47,377 nucleotides of DNA from Ruminococcus sp. (GTDB lineage Bacteria; Bacillota; Clostridia; Oscillospirales; Ruminococcaceae). The stretch is taken from the NCBI RefSeq assembly GCF_017549005.1, contig NZ_JAFYYT010000014.1, positions 1 to 47,377 on the forward strand, given 5' to 3'. Shown in pieces: positions 30,553 to 37,954 of this stretch; within the stretch, counting starts at the first letter, position 1, and each line of letters begins with the position of its first letter. A program made the translations under genes and the position numbers. The notes under the pieces were generated by a model. That model ran no database searches. It saw only the letters and a list, made by a program, of their open reading frames with translations, and was not told the DNA's origin.

Positions 30553-32534
30553 ATTGCGTCCACCTCCGCTATGATCTGGCTGTTGGAAAATCCGTTAAGG
30601 TCCATTGCTCCCGAAGGACAGGCTACCGTACAAGCGCCGCAGCCCTGACATACAGCAGGGTTAACGCTTGCGACACGGCGTACAGCAATGGTCCTGTCAG
30701 GCATTTTGAACTCCTTGTCTATGTATGTGATAGCGCCGTAAGGACAAACCTTTTCACATGATGAGCAGCCATTGCACATAAGCTCGTCCGAATGAGCAAC
30801 ACATGGATTGCAGGTAATGCTGTTCTTTACGAGAAGAACGATCGCCTTGGCAGCTGCCGCACTTGCCTGTGCGACGGTTTCGGGGATATCCTTTGGTCCC
30901 TGACAAGCTCCCGAGAGGAAGATTCCTGCGGTTGCGCTCTCAACAGGGCGGAGCTTCGGATGAGCCTCTGTGAAGAAGTCGTTGGTATCCATCTGTGTAG
31001 TGAGCATGGTCGCAAGAGGACGGGCTGTCTTGTCGGGCTCGATAGCTGCTGCAAGAACTACCATATCTGCGTCAATATGGAGCTGTTCGTTTGCAAGAAG
31101 ATCGGAAGCCTGAACATCAATCTTTCCGTCCGAGCGAGGAGTTACTTTTCCGACCATTCCCTTTATGTAGTGAACATTGTACTGCTCAACTGCACGGCGG
31201 TAGAACTCGTCGAAGTTCTTGCCGGGAGTACGGACATCTATATAGAATACGTAGACCTCGGTATCAGGGTACTTCTCGCGGATTAGCATAGCGTGCTTGG
31301 CTGTATACATACAGCATATCTTCGAGCAATAGGGCTTGCCCTTGCTGTCGTCACATCTTGAGCCAACGCACTGTACGAAAACTATCTTGTGCGGGTGGGT
31401 CTTGTCAGAAGGACGGAGAAGAGTTCCGCCGTTTGGTCCGGCAGCATTCATCAGTCTTTCAAGCTCCAGCGATGTTACAACGTCGGGGCACTGATTATAT
31501 GCAAATTCGTCGTATTTGTCGAGCTTTATGGGCTCAAATCCCGTAGCTACGACGATAGCACCGTATTGCTGCTCTATTAACCTGTCCTCCTGCTTATAGT
31601 CGATAGCGCCTGCTGAGCAGACTTTTGAGCATACTCCGCATTTGCCTGTTTTCATCATCATGCAGTTGTTCGGGTCGATAGTAGCTACCTTCGGAACAGC
31701 CTGGGCAAACGGGATATATATTGCTGATCTGTTGTCGAATCCCATATTGAACTCGTTGGGGACTTTCTTCATGGGACATTTTTCGGTGCATAATCCGCAG
31801 CCTGTACACTTTGTCTCGTCAACGAAACGTGCCTTTTTCTTTATTGTTACCGTGAAGTTGCCAACAAATCCTTTTACATCGGCTACCTCACTATATGAAT
31901 GGATTGTTATGTGCTCGTTCTGCGAAGCTTCAACCATTTTCGGAGTGAGGATACAAGCGGCGCAGTCAAGCGTCGGGAAGGTCTTGTCGATCTGAGCCAT
32001 TTTACCGCCGATCGTGGGCTTCTTTTCTACTATATCAACATCGAAGCCAGCCTCTGCGATATCAAGAGCGGTCTGTATACCTGCGATACCGCCGCCTATA
32101 ACGAGAGCTCTCTTTACAACGGGGCTCTCCCCTGCTGTGAGCGGAGCATTGAGGTGGACTTTGGCAACAGCAGCTTTTCCGAGAATTATAGCCTTTTCCG
32201 TAGCACTTGCAATATCCTTGTGTATCCATGAACACTGTTCGCGGATATTTGCTATCTCAACAAGGTATGGATTGAGGCCTGCGGAAGCTGCAGCATTTCT
32301 GAATGTATTTTCGTGCATTCTCGGGGAACATGAACATACCACAACTCCTGTAAGCTTATGCTCCTTGATAGCGTTCTTTACAAGGTTCTGACCTGATTCG
32401 GAACACATATACTGGTAATCCTGAGAGACTATGACTCCCGGTTCCCTGCCGAGGGCTTCTGCAACTGCTTTTACATCGACTGTTGCAGCGATATTTGTTC
32501 CGCAGTGACAGACAAATACACCTATTCTCTGCAT
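30543..32534 (-). CDS. hdrA: HdrA-like bifurcating flavoprotein
   Basis: A 663-residue homologue of heterodisulfide reductase subunit A, the FAD protein at which electron bifurcation takes place in methanogens. The N-terminal iron-sulfur part starts IGVFVCHCGTNIA (~4-16) with CSCSPRMHE (~67-75). The thioredoxin-reductase-like domain has ALVIGGGIAGIQTALDIA (~148-165), then KMAQIDKTFPTLDCAACIL (~181-199), the region of an Hdr-specific cluster. A 4Fe-4S motif CTGCGLCTEKC lies at ~240-250, and two more, CNGCSSCEKVCPYG and CQGCGACTVACPSG, at the C-terminus (~586-640), where ferredoxin is expected to be reduced. AAGGGGGA precedes the start. It lies in the order hdrC-hdrA-flxD. Confidence 0.92.
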   Translation of the reverse strand: MQRIGVFVCHCGTNIAATVDVKAVAEALGREPGVIVSQDYQYMCSESGQNLVKNAIKEHKLTGVVVCSCSPRMHENTFRNAAASAGLNPYLVEIANIREQCSWIHKDIASATEKAIILGKAAVAKVHLNAPLTAGESPVVKRALVIGGGIAGIQTALDIAEAGFDVDIVEKKPTIGGKMAQIDKTFPTLDCAACILTPKMVEASQNEHITIHSYSEVADVKGFVGNFTVTIKKKARFVDETKCTGCGLCTEKCPMKKVPNEFNMGFDNRSAIYIPFAQAVPKVATIDPNNCMMMKTGKCGVCSKVCSAGAIDYKQEDRLIEQQYGAIVVATGFEPIKLDKYDEFAYNQCPDVVTSLELERLMNAAGPNGGTLLRPSDKTHPHKIVFVQCVGSRCDDSKGKPYCSKICCMYTAKHAMLIREKYPDTEVYVFYIDVRTPGKNFDEFYRRAVEQYNVHYIKGMVGKVTPRSDGKIDVQASDLLANEQLHIDADMVVLAAAIEPDKTARPLATMLTTQMDTNDFFTEAHPKLRPVESATAGIFLSGACQGPKDIPETVAQASAAAAKAIVLLVKNSITCNPCVAHSDELMCNGCSSCEKVCPYGAITYIDKEFKMPDRTIAVRRVASVNPAVCQGCGACTVACPSGAMDLNGFSNSQIIAEVDAICK

Positions 32535-32547
32535 TTTACTGTCCCCC

Positions 32548-32931
32548 TTACTTTATGTATTTCCTGAATGCTGTGACTATTGCCTGCTGAGGCATATCGT
32601 CGTCAAGCATTCCGGGTATCTGATTCGGGTTTATATGGTTATTTCCCTGCTGACGGATTGCTGCAAGGCGTACTGCTTCAACTACCTTTGCAGGCTCTAC
32701 GTTTCGCGGACACCTGTCAACACAGGCAAAACAGGTCAGGCATTTGTATATGGACTTTGAGTTCATGAGAGTCTCGATATCTCCGCGCTCCACCATATAT
32801 ACGAACTGGTGGGGATGATATTCCATTTCGTCGTAGGACGGGCAGGTTCCCGAACATTTTCCGCAGCGCATACATTTCAGTACATTAACGCCGCTTGAAC
32901 GGAGCACCTGTTCCTTGAGGTTCTTATTCAT
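32548..32931 (-). CDS. hdrC: HdrC-like [4Fe-4S] subunit
   Basis: A 127-residue iron-sulfur protein with two 4Fe-4S sets: CMRCGKCSGTCPSYDEMEY (~20-38) and CLTCFACVDRCPRNVEPAK (~65-83). HdrC relays electrons from HdrA to HdrB. I place the start at ATG 32931, which is 6 bases from the GGGGG at 32938-32942; the alternative ATG at 32937 directly abuts that site. It overlaps the end of hdrB by 8 bp. Size and motifs are typical. Confidence 0.92.
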   Translation of the reverse strand: MNKNLKEQVLRSSGVNVLKCMRCGKCSGTCPSYDEMEYHPHQFVYMVERGDIETLMNSKSIYKCLTCFACVDRCPRNVEPAKVVEAVRLAAIRQQGNNHINPNQIPGMLDDDMPQQAIVTAFRKYIK

Positions 32932-33721
32932 TGTCATCCCCCTTTACTCCGAGAGCTTCTGCGAGTATTTCCGTGAAATAGTAAACAGGAAGTGCGGAAC
33001 CGCCGTTCTTTCTGAGATTGTACATACACAGCGGACAGGCTGTGATCACCATTTCAGCTCCCTGATCCTCTGCCGACTTCATTACACTATTACTCCTTTT
33101 CTGAGCCTGAGCCTTGTCCTCAAGGGCAATATAGCCGCCGCAGCACTCGTTCCTCTGAGCGTAGATAACAGGAGTACCGCCGAGAGCACGTATGAAGTCT
33201 TCGATGATAGTCGGGTTTTCAGGATCGTCCATTGCGAGGGCTTTTGAAGGTCTCAGCAGCAGACAGCCGTAATAAGCAGCAATTTTTTTACCTGTGAGCG
33301 GATTTACCACTTTCTTTGCAAGCTCGTCAAAACCTATAACATCTCTGAGCATTTCAAGGTAATGGTATACCGTGGCTTCGCCGCAGTAGGGCTCGTCAAG
33401 TCCGAGGTAGCTGTTCACCTTTGAAGCCATTTCATCATCGTGTGATATATCGTAATTTGTCTGCTTTATAACGTTATGACAGGCGGAACAGACGGTGATG
33501 AGCGGTCTGCCCGCAGTTTTGGCAGCGTTTAAAGTCCTTACTGCCGAAAGCTTTGTTGCAATCTCGTCCTTTGCGGTCGTATAAGCTCCGCCGCAGCACT
33601 GCCAGTCGGCAGGCTCTTCAAGGCCGATACCGAGAGCTTTTGCGGAAGCTCGGGCGTAAACGTCGAGAGTTTTTGCTTTAGTTCTCAGCGTACAGCCCGG
33701 GTAATAAGTAAAAGTTTCCAT
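32924..33721 (-). CDS. hdrB: HdrB-like CCG-domain subunit
   Basis: A 265-residue protein with two complete CCG modules, the non-cubane [4Fe-4S] sites of heterodisulfide reductase: YYPGC, then WQCCGGAY and VCSACHNV in the first half, and YYGCLLLR, then NECCGGYI and ACPLCMYNL in the second. All expected cysteines are present, so the catalytic chemistry should be intact. In methanogens the substrate is CoM-S-S-CoB; a Ruminococcus-like host has neither thiol, so the acceptor must be another disulfide or a protein such as the fumarate reductase encoded in the same operon. AAAGGAAAA supports the ATG at 33721 over the GTG at 33727. It sits between fumC and hdrC. Confidence 0.9.
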   Translation of the reverse strand: METFTYYPGCTLRTKAKTLDVYARASAKALGIGLEEPADWQCCGGAYTTAKDEIATKLSAVRTLNAAKTAGRPLITVCSACHNVIKQTNYDISHDDEMASKVNSYLGLDEPYCGEATVYHYLEMLRDVIGFDELAKKVVNPLTGKKIAAYYGCLLLRPSKALAMDDPENPTIIEDFIRALGGTPVIYAQRNECCGGYIALEDKAQAQKRSNSVMKSAEDQGAEMVITACPLCMYNLRKNGGSALPVYYFTEILAEALGVKGDDNE

Positions 33722-33745
33722 ACGCACTTTTCCTTTCGTTTTATA

Positions 33746-35122
33746 TCAGACCATTTCTTCCGGGTGGAATACTTCGTCAAATTTTTCGGCTGTGAGGAAT
33801 CCGAGCTCCACACAGGCTTCTTTAAGGGAAATATTGTCCTTAAAGGCTTTCTTGGCAGTCTTTGCGGCATTTTCGTAGCCGATATATGGGTTGAGAGCGG
33901 TTACGAGCATGAGGGAATTATGAAGATTATTGTGCATTTTCTCTTTGTTTGCTCTTATTCCCACTGCACAGTTCCTGTTGAATGATGTTATTGACTCAGC
34001 GAGAAGTCTTGCCGACTGCAGGAAGTTGTAAGCGCATACGGGCATGAATACGTTGAGCTCAAAATTTCCCTGTGATGCAGCCATTCCTACAGTTACGTCA
34101 TTGCCCATGACCTGTACCGCCACCATTGTTACCTGTTCGCACTGTGTTGGATTTACTTTTCCGGGCATTATAGAAGAGCCGGGTTCATTCTCGGGAATGA
34201 ATATCTCCCCGAGACCGTCGCGTGGTCCCGAAGCAAGCCATCTTACGTCGTTGGCGATCTTCATCATATCGGCAGCAAGCGCCTTTAATGCTCCGTGAGC
34301 AAAAACTATTTCGTCCTTAGAAGTGAGAGAGTGGAATTTGTTCGGCGATGAACGGAAGTCCTTACCGGTGAGCTTTCCTACGTTTTCGGCAGCTTTTTCA
34401 GCGAATCCCTTTGGTGCGTTCAGACCTGTGCCGACAGCTGTGCCGCCGAGTGCGAGCTCCTTGAGCTCCTCACAGGCTGCAAGAATCATCTTTTTGTCTT
34501 TTTCGAGCGAAGCTCTCCAGCCGCTTATTTCCTGTGAGAATTTTATTGGAGTTGCGTCCTGCAGATGTGTGCGTCCGCTTTTTACGATACCCTCGTTCTC
34601 AGATTCAAGACGGATAAAGGTTTTTATAAGATCCTTAACGGCAGGTACGACCCTGTCCTCAAGAGCGAGAACGGCTGATATATGCATTGCCGTTGGAAAA
34701 GTATCGTTGGAGGACTGGCTCATATTGATATCATCGTTCGGGTGGAGAAGAGCTTTTCCTGCGATTTCGTTTCCACGGTTGGCGATGACCTCGTTGGTAT
34801 TCATATTCGACTGTGTACCGCTTCCCGTCTGCCATACAACAAGCGGGAAATGCTCATTGAGAGAGCCGCTTATGACCTCGTCGCAGACTTTCATGATGAT
34901 ATCGCACTTTTCTTTGGTCATTTTCTCCGGCTTGATCTCATGATTTGCCATAGCGGCAGCCTTTTTCAGAATACCGAGAGCATGAGTTATCTCGCGGGGC
35001 ATTGTTTCTATACCAACGCCTATAAGGAAATTTTCATGGCTTCTCTCGGTTTGTGCGCCCCAGTACTTGTCTTTGGGCACTCTTACCTCTCCCATTGAAT
35101 CATGTTCGATACGGTAATCCAT
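33746..35122 (-). CDS. fumC: Fumarase, class II
   Basis: Reversible hydration of fumarate to malate; in this operon it probably runs toward fumarate, supplying the reductase. 458 residues. The signature SSIMPGKVNPTQCEQ lies at ~316-330, and the substrate sites TGSGTQSNMN (~97-106), SSNDTFPTAMH (~138-148) and GRTHLQDATP (~184-193) are all present. The first ATG in the frame (35158) has no ribosome binding site; ATG 35122 follows GGGAGTGG and gives the usual start MDYRIEHDSMGEV. It is the first gene of the long minus-strand operon that continues into hdrB (24-bp gap). An oxygen-stable class II enzyme. Confidence 0.95.
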   Translation of the reverse strand: MDYRIEHDSMGEVRVPKDKYWGAQTERSHENFLIGVGIETMPREITHALGILKKAAAMANHEIKPEKMTKEKCDIIMKVCDEVISGSLNEHFPLVVWQTGSGTQSNMNTNEVIANRGNEIAGKALLHPNDDINMSQSSNDTFPTAMHISAVLALEDRVVPAVKDLIKTFIRLESENEGIVKSGRTHLQDATPIKFSQEISGWRASLEKDKKMILAACEELKELALGGTAVGTGLNAPKGFAEKAAENVGKLTGKDFRSSPNKFHSLTSKDEIVFAHGALKALAADMMKIANDVRWLASGPRDGLGEIFIPENEPGSSIMPGKVNPTQCEQVTMVAVQVMGNDVTVGMAASQGNFELNVFMPVCAYNFLQSARLLAESITSFNRNCAVGIRANKEKMHNNLHNSLMLVTALNPYIGYENAAKTAKKAFKDNISLKEACVELGFLTAEKFDEVFHPEEMV

Positions 35123-35264
35123 TTTAATATCCACTCCCAGACAGATTTGTCGGAGCAAGTGTACATATCGACACTTTCTCCCTTATTTCAAACGTATACA
35201 TTATAAGTATAACAGTATCTTGCGATTATTTCAAATTCAGTTTAAGAATATTGCTATTCAGATA

Positions 35265-35282
35265 TTGATATCTAATTAACAA
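35265..35282. promoter_or_regulatory. Rex-operator-like site upstream of the fumC-hdr-flx-frd operon
   Basis: TTGATATCTAATTAACAA matches the Rex consensus TTGTTAA-N4-TTAACAA at 12 of 14 defined positions, with a perfect right half. It lies upstream of the fumC operon start region and downstream of rex itself. Rex releases DNA when NADH/NAD+ rises, which would induce an NADH-consuming operon. Confidence 0.55.
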
Positions 35283-35606
35283 TTCTTTTTTAATTAAAAA
35301 CTTAATAATATTTTTATATGATATATTGTTTTATATATCAGCTTTTGAAAATGAGTGCATAAATGGTAAATCAATATAATTTTTGGCATTATTCTTCCTG
35401 TTACAGGCTTCGCTGAATGTTTGCCACGAGTAGTATATAATCATACCAAACAAGTAGTTTTATGATATGTGCAATAAATCACGGTAATATTTTTATGCAA
35501 GCCATATAATTGCTGTGAGAGCACAGGAATACATCTATTCCAAATAATATATAATCATGCTGAGGGCTTGATATTTTTTTCACACTGAAGTATATTTATC
35601 GGCAGT

Positions 35607-35638
35607 AAAAAACGGAGCTTCACAAGAAACTCCGTTTT
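35607..35638 (-). terminator. Terminator of the rex-containing operon
   Basis: On the minus strand AAAACGGAG and CTCCGTTTT form a 9-bp stem with a ~12-nt loop and a T-run, 7 bp after the rex stop. Confidence 0.85.
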
Positions 35639-35644
35639 GTATCG

Positions 35645-36286
35645 TTACTTATTGTTTTCAAGATTGTTCAGACCGTAGGATAGCGTTGTAAGGCTGTCTC
35701 CGAGGTGAACGTTCTCAACAGCCACGCCTTTGTGTAAGACCTTGAGGTCGTAGTGCGTGAAGTTCCAGAAAGCTTTGATGCCACACCCGATAAGTGTATC
35801 CACAAGCTTTTCGGCAGATGACATTGGAACGCAGAGTATAGCGGCGACAGGCTTGTTTTCTGCACAGAATGTTCCTACCTCTTCAATGCTTCTGACCTGC
35901 AGTCCGCCGAGATCCTTGCCGATTATATCAGGATTTACATCAAATGCACCTATGAGGTCGAATCCCTTGTTGTGGAAATCTATATGGGTCGCTATAGCTT
36001 TTCCCAGATTTCCTGCACCGAGAAGGATCATCGGAGTAAGAGTATCAAGTCCGAGTATCTTTCCTATCTCGAAGCGGAGGTCGGTTACGTTATAACCGTA
36101 GCCCTGCTGGCCGAACTCACCGAAGCAGTTGAAATCCTGACGTATCTGTGAAGCTGTAAGCCCCATTTTTTCCGAAAGTTCGCGTGACGAAATGCGTATG
36201 TAGCCATTGTGTTCAAGCTCGCCGAGAAAGCGATAATATCGCGGGAGCCTTCTTATTACTGAATTGGATATTGAGCTCTTTGACAT
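35645..36286 (-). CDS. rex: Redox-sensing transcriptional repressor Rex
   Basis: A 213-residue homodimeric sensor of the NADH/NAD+ ratio. The N-terminal winged helix includes RRLPRYYRFLGELEHNGY (~12-29) and MGLTASQIRQDFNCFGEFG (~41-59), the DNA-binding helices. The C-terminal Rossmann fold has LLGAGNLGKAIATH (~88-101) and ends with the domain-swapped helix. AGGCATATC with GAGAAGG lies upstream of the start. It is the last gene of an acn-X-icd-rex run (21 bp after icd). Its likely target is the operator beyond its own terminator, in front of fumC. Complete. Confidence 0.96.
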   Translation of the reverse strand: MSKSSISNSVIRRLPRYYRFLGELEHNGYIRISSRELSEKMGLTASQIRQDFNCFGEFGQQGYGYNVTDLRFEIGKILGLDTLTPMILLGAGNLGKAIATHIDFHNKGFDLIGAFDVNPDIIGKDLGGLQVRSIEEVGTFCAENKPVAAILCVPMSSAEKLVDTLIGCGIKAFWNFTHYDLKVLHKGVAVENVHLGDSLTTLSYGLNNLENNK

Positions 36287-36307
36287 TACGATATGCCTTC
36301 TCTCTTA

Positions 36308-37519
36308 TTACATTAATTTGTCGAGTCTGATCTTTATTTCGTCAAGGAATGTTTTTGAATCTACCTTGCGCTTATTATCGAGCTTGGAGATAAGGTAGAG
36401 GTCGCCTGTCATGATACCGTCCTCAATAGTCTGGATAGTTGCCTTTTCAAGCTTGTCGGCAAAGTCGCAGAGTTCCTGTGTGCCGTCAAGCTCTCCCCTC
36501 TTGCGGAGGGCTCCGCTCCATGCGAAGATGGTAGCAACAGAGTTTGTTGAGGTCTCCTCACCCTTGAGGTATTTGTAGTAGTGGCGCTGTACTGTTCCGT
36601 GAGCTGCTTCATACTCATAGATACCGTCGGGAGACACGAGTACAGAGGTCATCATAGCGAGACTTCCATAAGCGGTTGACACCATGTCTGACATAACATC
36701 ACCGTCATAGTTCTTGCAAGCCCATATGTAGCCTCCGTTTGAACGGATAACTCTTGCTACTGCGTCGTCTATTAGAGTGTAGAAATACTCTATGCCTGCG
36801 GCTTCGTACTTTTCCTTGTATTCTTTATCGAATATCTCCTGGAAGATGTCCTTGAAGCGGTGGTCGTACTTCTTTGAGATGGTATCCTTTGAAGCAAACC
36901 ATACGTCCTGTTTGAGGTCGAGACCGTAGTTGAGACAAGCTCTTGCGAAGCCTGCAATAGAAGCGTCAAGGTTGTGAAGTCCCTGGATAATACCGTCACA
37001 TTTTGTAAAATCGTGGATAAGCTCGCGTGTTTCGTTGCCGTTTTCGTCTGTTACAACGAGTTCAGCCTTGCTGCCCTTGCTTACGCGCATTTCTGTGTTC
37101 TTGTAAACATCGCCGTATGCATGACGGGCAATGGTTATCGGCTTTGTCCATGTGGGGATATAAGGCTCGATGCCCTTTACTATGATAGGAGTACGGAAAA
37201 CGGTTCCGTCAAGGGCTGCACGGATAGTGCCGTTTGGAGACTTCCACATCTGGGTGAGGTTGTACTCGGGCATTCTTGCAGCGTTCGGAGTGATCGTAGC
37301 GCACTTTACAGCTACGCCGTACTTCTTTGTAGCTTCTGCTGAATCTATGGTCACCTGATCCTTGGTCTCTTCTCTGTGCTTGAGACCGAGGTCGTAGTAT
37401 TCAGTGTTGAGCTCTACATATGGTTCAAGGAGAGTTTCCTTTATCCACTGCCAGAGGATCCTTGTCATCTCGTCGCCGTCCATTTCAACGAGCGGCGTTT
37501 TCATGGTGATTTTTGCCAT
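36308..37519 (-). CDS. icd: NADP-dependent isocitrate dehydrogenase
   Basis: Oxidative decarboxylation of isocitrate to 2-oxoglutarate, giving NADPH and the carbon skeleton for glutamate. 403 residues, beginning [18 protein letters not shown], the N-terminus of the eukaryote-like homodimeric NADP-IDH subfamily. Typical stretches include [14 protein letters not shown] (~73-86), [20 protein letters not shown] (~93-112), [20 protein letters not shown] (~268-287) and [17 protein letters not shown] (~304-320). GGAGGTATGAACC sets the ATG at 37519; the frame open to 37684 lies partly inside the upstream gene. It lies in one operon with aconitase. No citrate synthase is seen in the window. Confidence 0.95.
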   Translation of the reverse strand: MAKITMKTPLVEMDGDEMTRILWQWIKETLLEPYVELNTEYYDLGLKHREETKDQVTIDSAEATKKYGVAVKCATITPNAARMPEYNLTQMWKSPNGTIRAALDGTVFRTPIIVKGIEPYIPTWTKPITIARHAYGDVYKNTEMRVSKGSKAELVVTDENGNETRELIHDFTKCDGIIQGLHNLDASIAGFARACLNYGLDLKQDVWFASKDTISKKYDHRFKDIFQEIFDKEYKEKYEAAGIEYFYTLIDDAVARVIRSNGGYIWACKNYDGDVMSDMVSTAYGSLAMMTSVLVSPDGIYEYEAAHGTVQRHYYKYLKGEETSTNSVATIFAWSGALRKRGELDGTQELCDFADKLEKATIQTIEDGIMTGDLYLISKLDNKRKVDSKTFLDEIKIRLDKLM

Positions 37520-37547
37520 TGGTTCATACCTCCGTAAATAAAGTTCA

Positions 37548-37930
37548 TTAAGCCTCTGAGCGGCTGAGTAATTCGATAAGTGCCAGTGCTCCGCAGAAAA
37601 GGAGCATGAGTATGACGTTTCTGACAACAGCGGGCGCAAATGATATCTTGTCGAAAGATACGCTTTTATATGTTCCCACAGCAAGGGCGCACAGTCCGCC
37701 TATAACTAAATAGGCCGCGCCGTGAAGACCTATCATTCTTGTCAGAGCAAGTCCTACGATAAAGCCTATAAACTGCGGAAGAAGAGCGACAAGCCAGCCG
37801 CCGAGATACTCCCCTGCGCGCTGACGGGGATTGAGAGGGATAATCCCCTCTCCCTTCTGTCTGCCTTTGTCCTTCGATTGCTGTCATTTACGTCTGTTAC
37901 GATATCATTGAATATTTCTTTTATATCCAT
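37548..37930 (-). pseudogene. Frameshifted small membrane-protein gene
   Basis: An ATG at 37930 with AAGGAAC upstream begins MDIKEIFNDIVTDVNDSNRR, which reads on only to a TAG. The frame that ends at 37548 encodes the natural continuation: NPRQRAGEYLGGWLVALLPQ, then FIGFIVGLALTRMIGLHGAA and two further hydrophobic helices ending [10 protein letters not shown]. The two frames must be joined by a -1 shift (or one missing base) in the purine-rich stretch around 37834-37870. Together they would give a ~125-residue protein with about three to four membrane helices, function unknown. It sits between acn and icd with short gaps. It could be a true pseudogene, a sequencing error in a G-run, or a separately started shorter protein (ATG 37736, 62 aa). 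Confidence 0.65.
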
Positions 37931-37954
37931 AGTTCCTTGCAATAAATGCGGTCA

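Larger units (their letters stand above)
35123..35644. other. 520-bp intergenic regulatory gap between rex and fumC
   Basis: AT-rich with no credible coding frame. It holds the rex terminator, a Rex-operator-like site at 35265-35282, and likely promoter elements of the fumC operon near 35199-35235 (on the minus strand TTGAAA at 35235-35230 and TATACT at 35210-35205, 19-bp spacing, with TATAAT at 35204-35199). Two copies of TATATAATCAT (35434-35444 and 35548-35558) are the only repeat I see. No structured RNA recognised. Confidence 0.6.

Noticed and set aside
35434-35558. Two copies of TATATAATCAT as promoter or regulator sites
   Set aside because: No -35 at 16-18 bp for either copy on the plus strand and no gene is served by them; probably AT-rich coincidence.
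37834-37870. Programmed -1 frameshift signal in the gene between acn and icd
   Set aside because: No X-XXY-YYZ slippery heptamer in the right frame and no clear downstream stem; decay or a base-call error is simpler.
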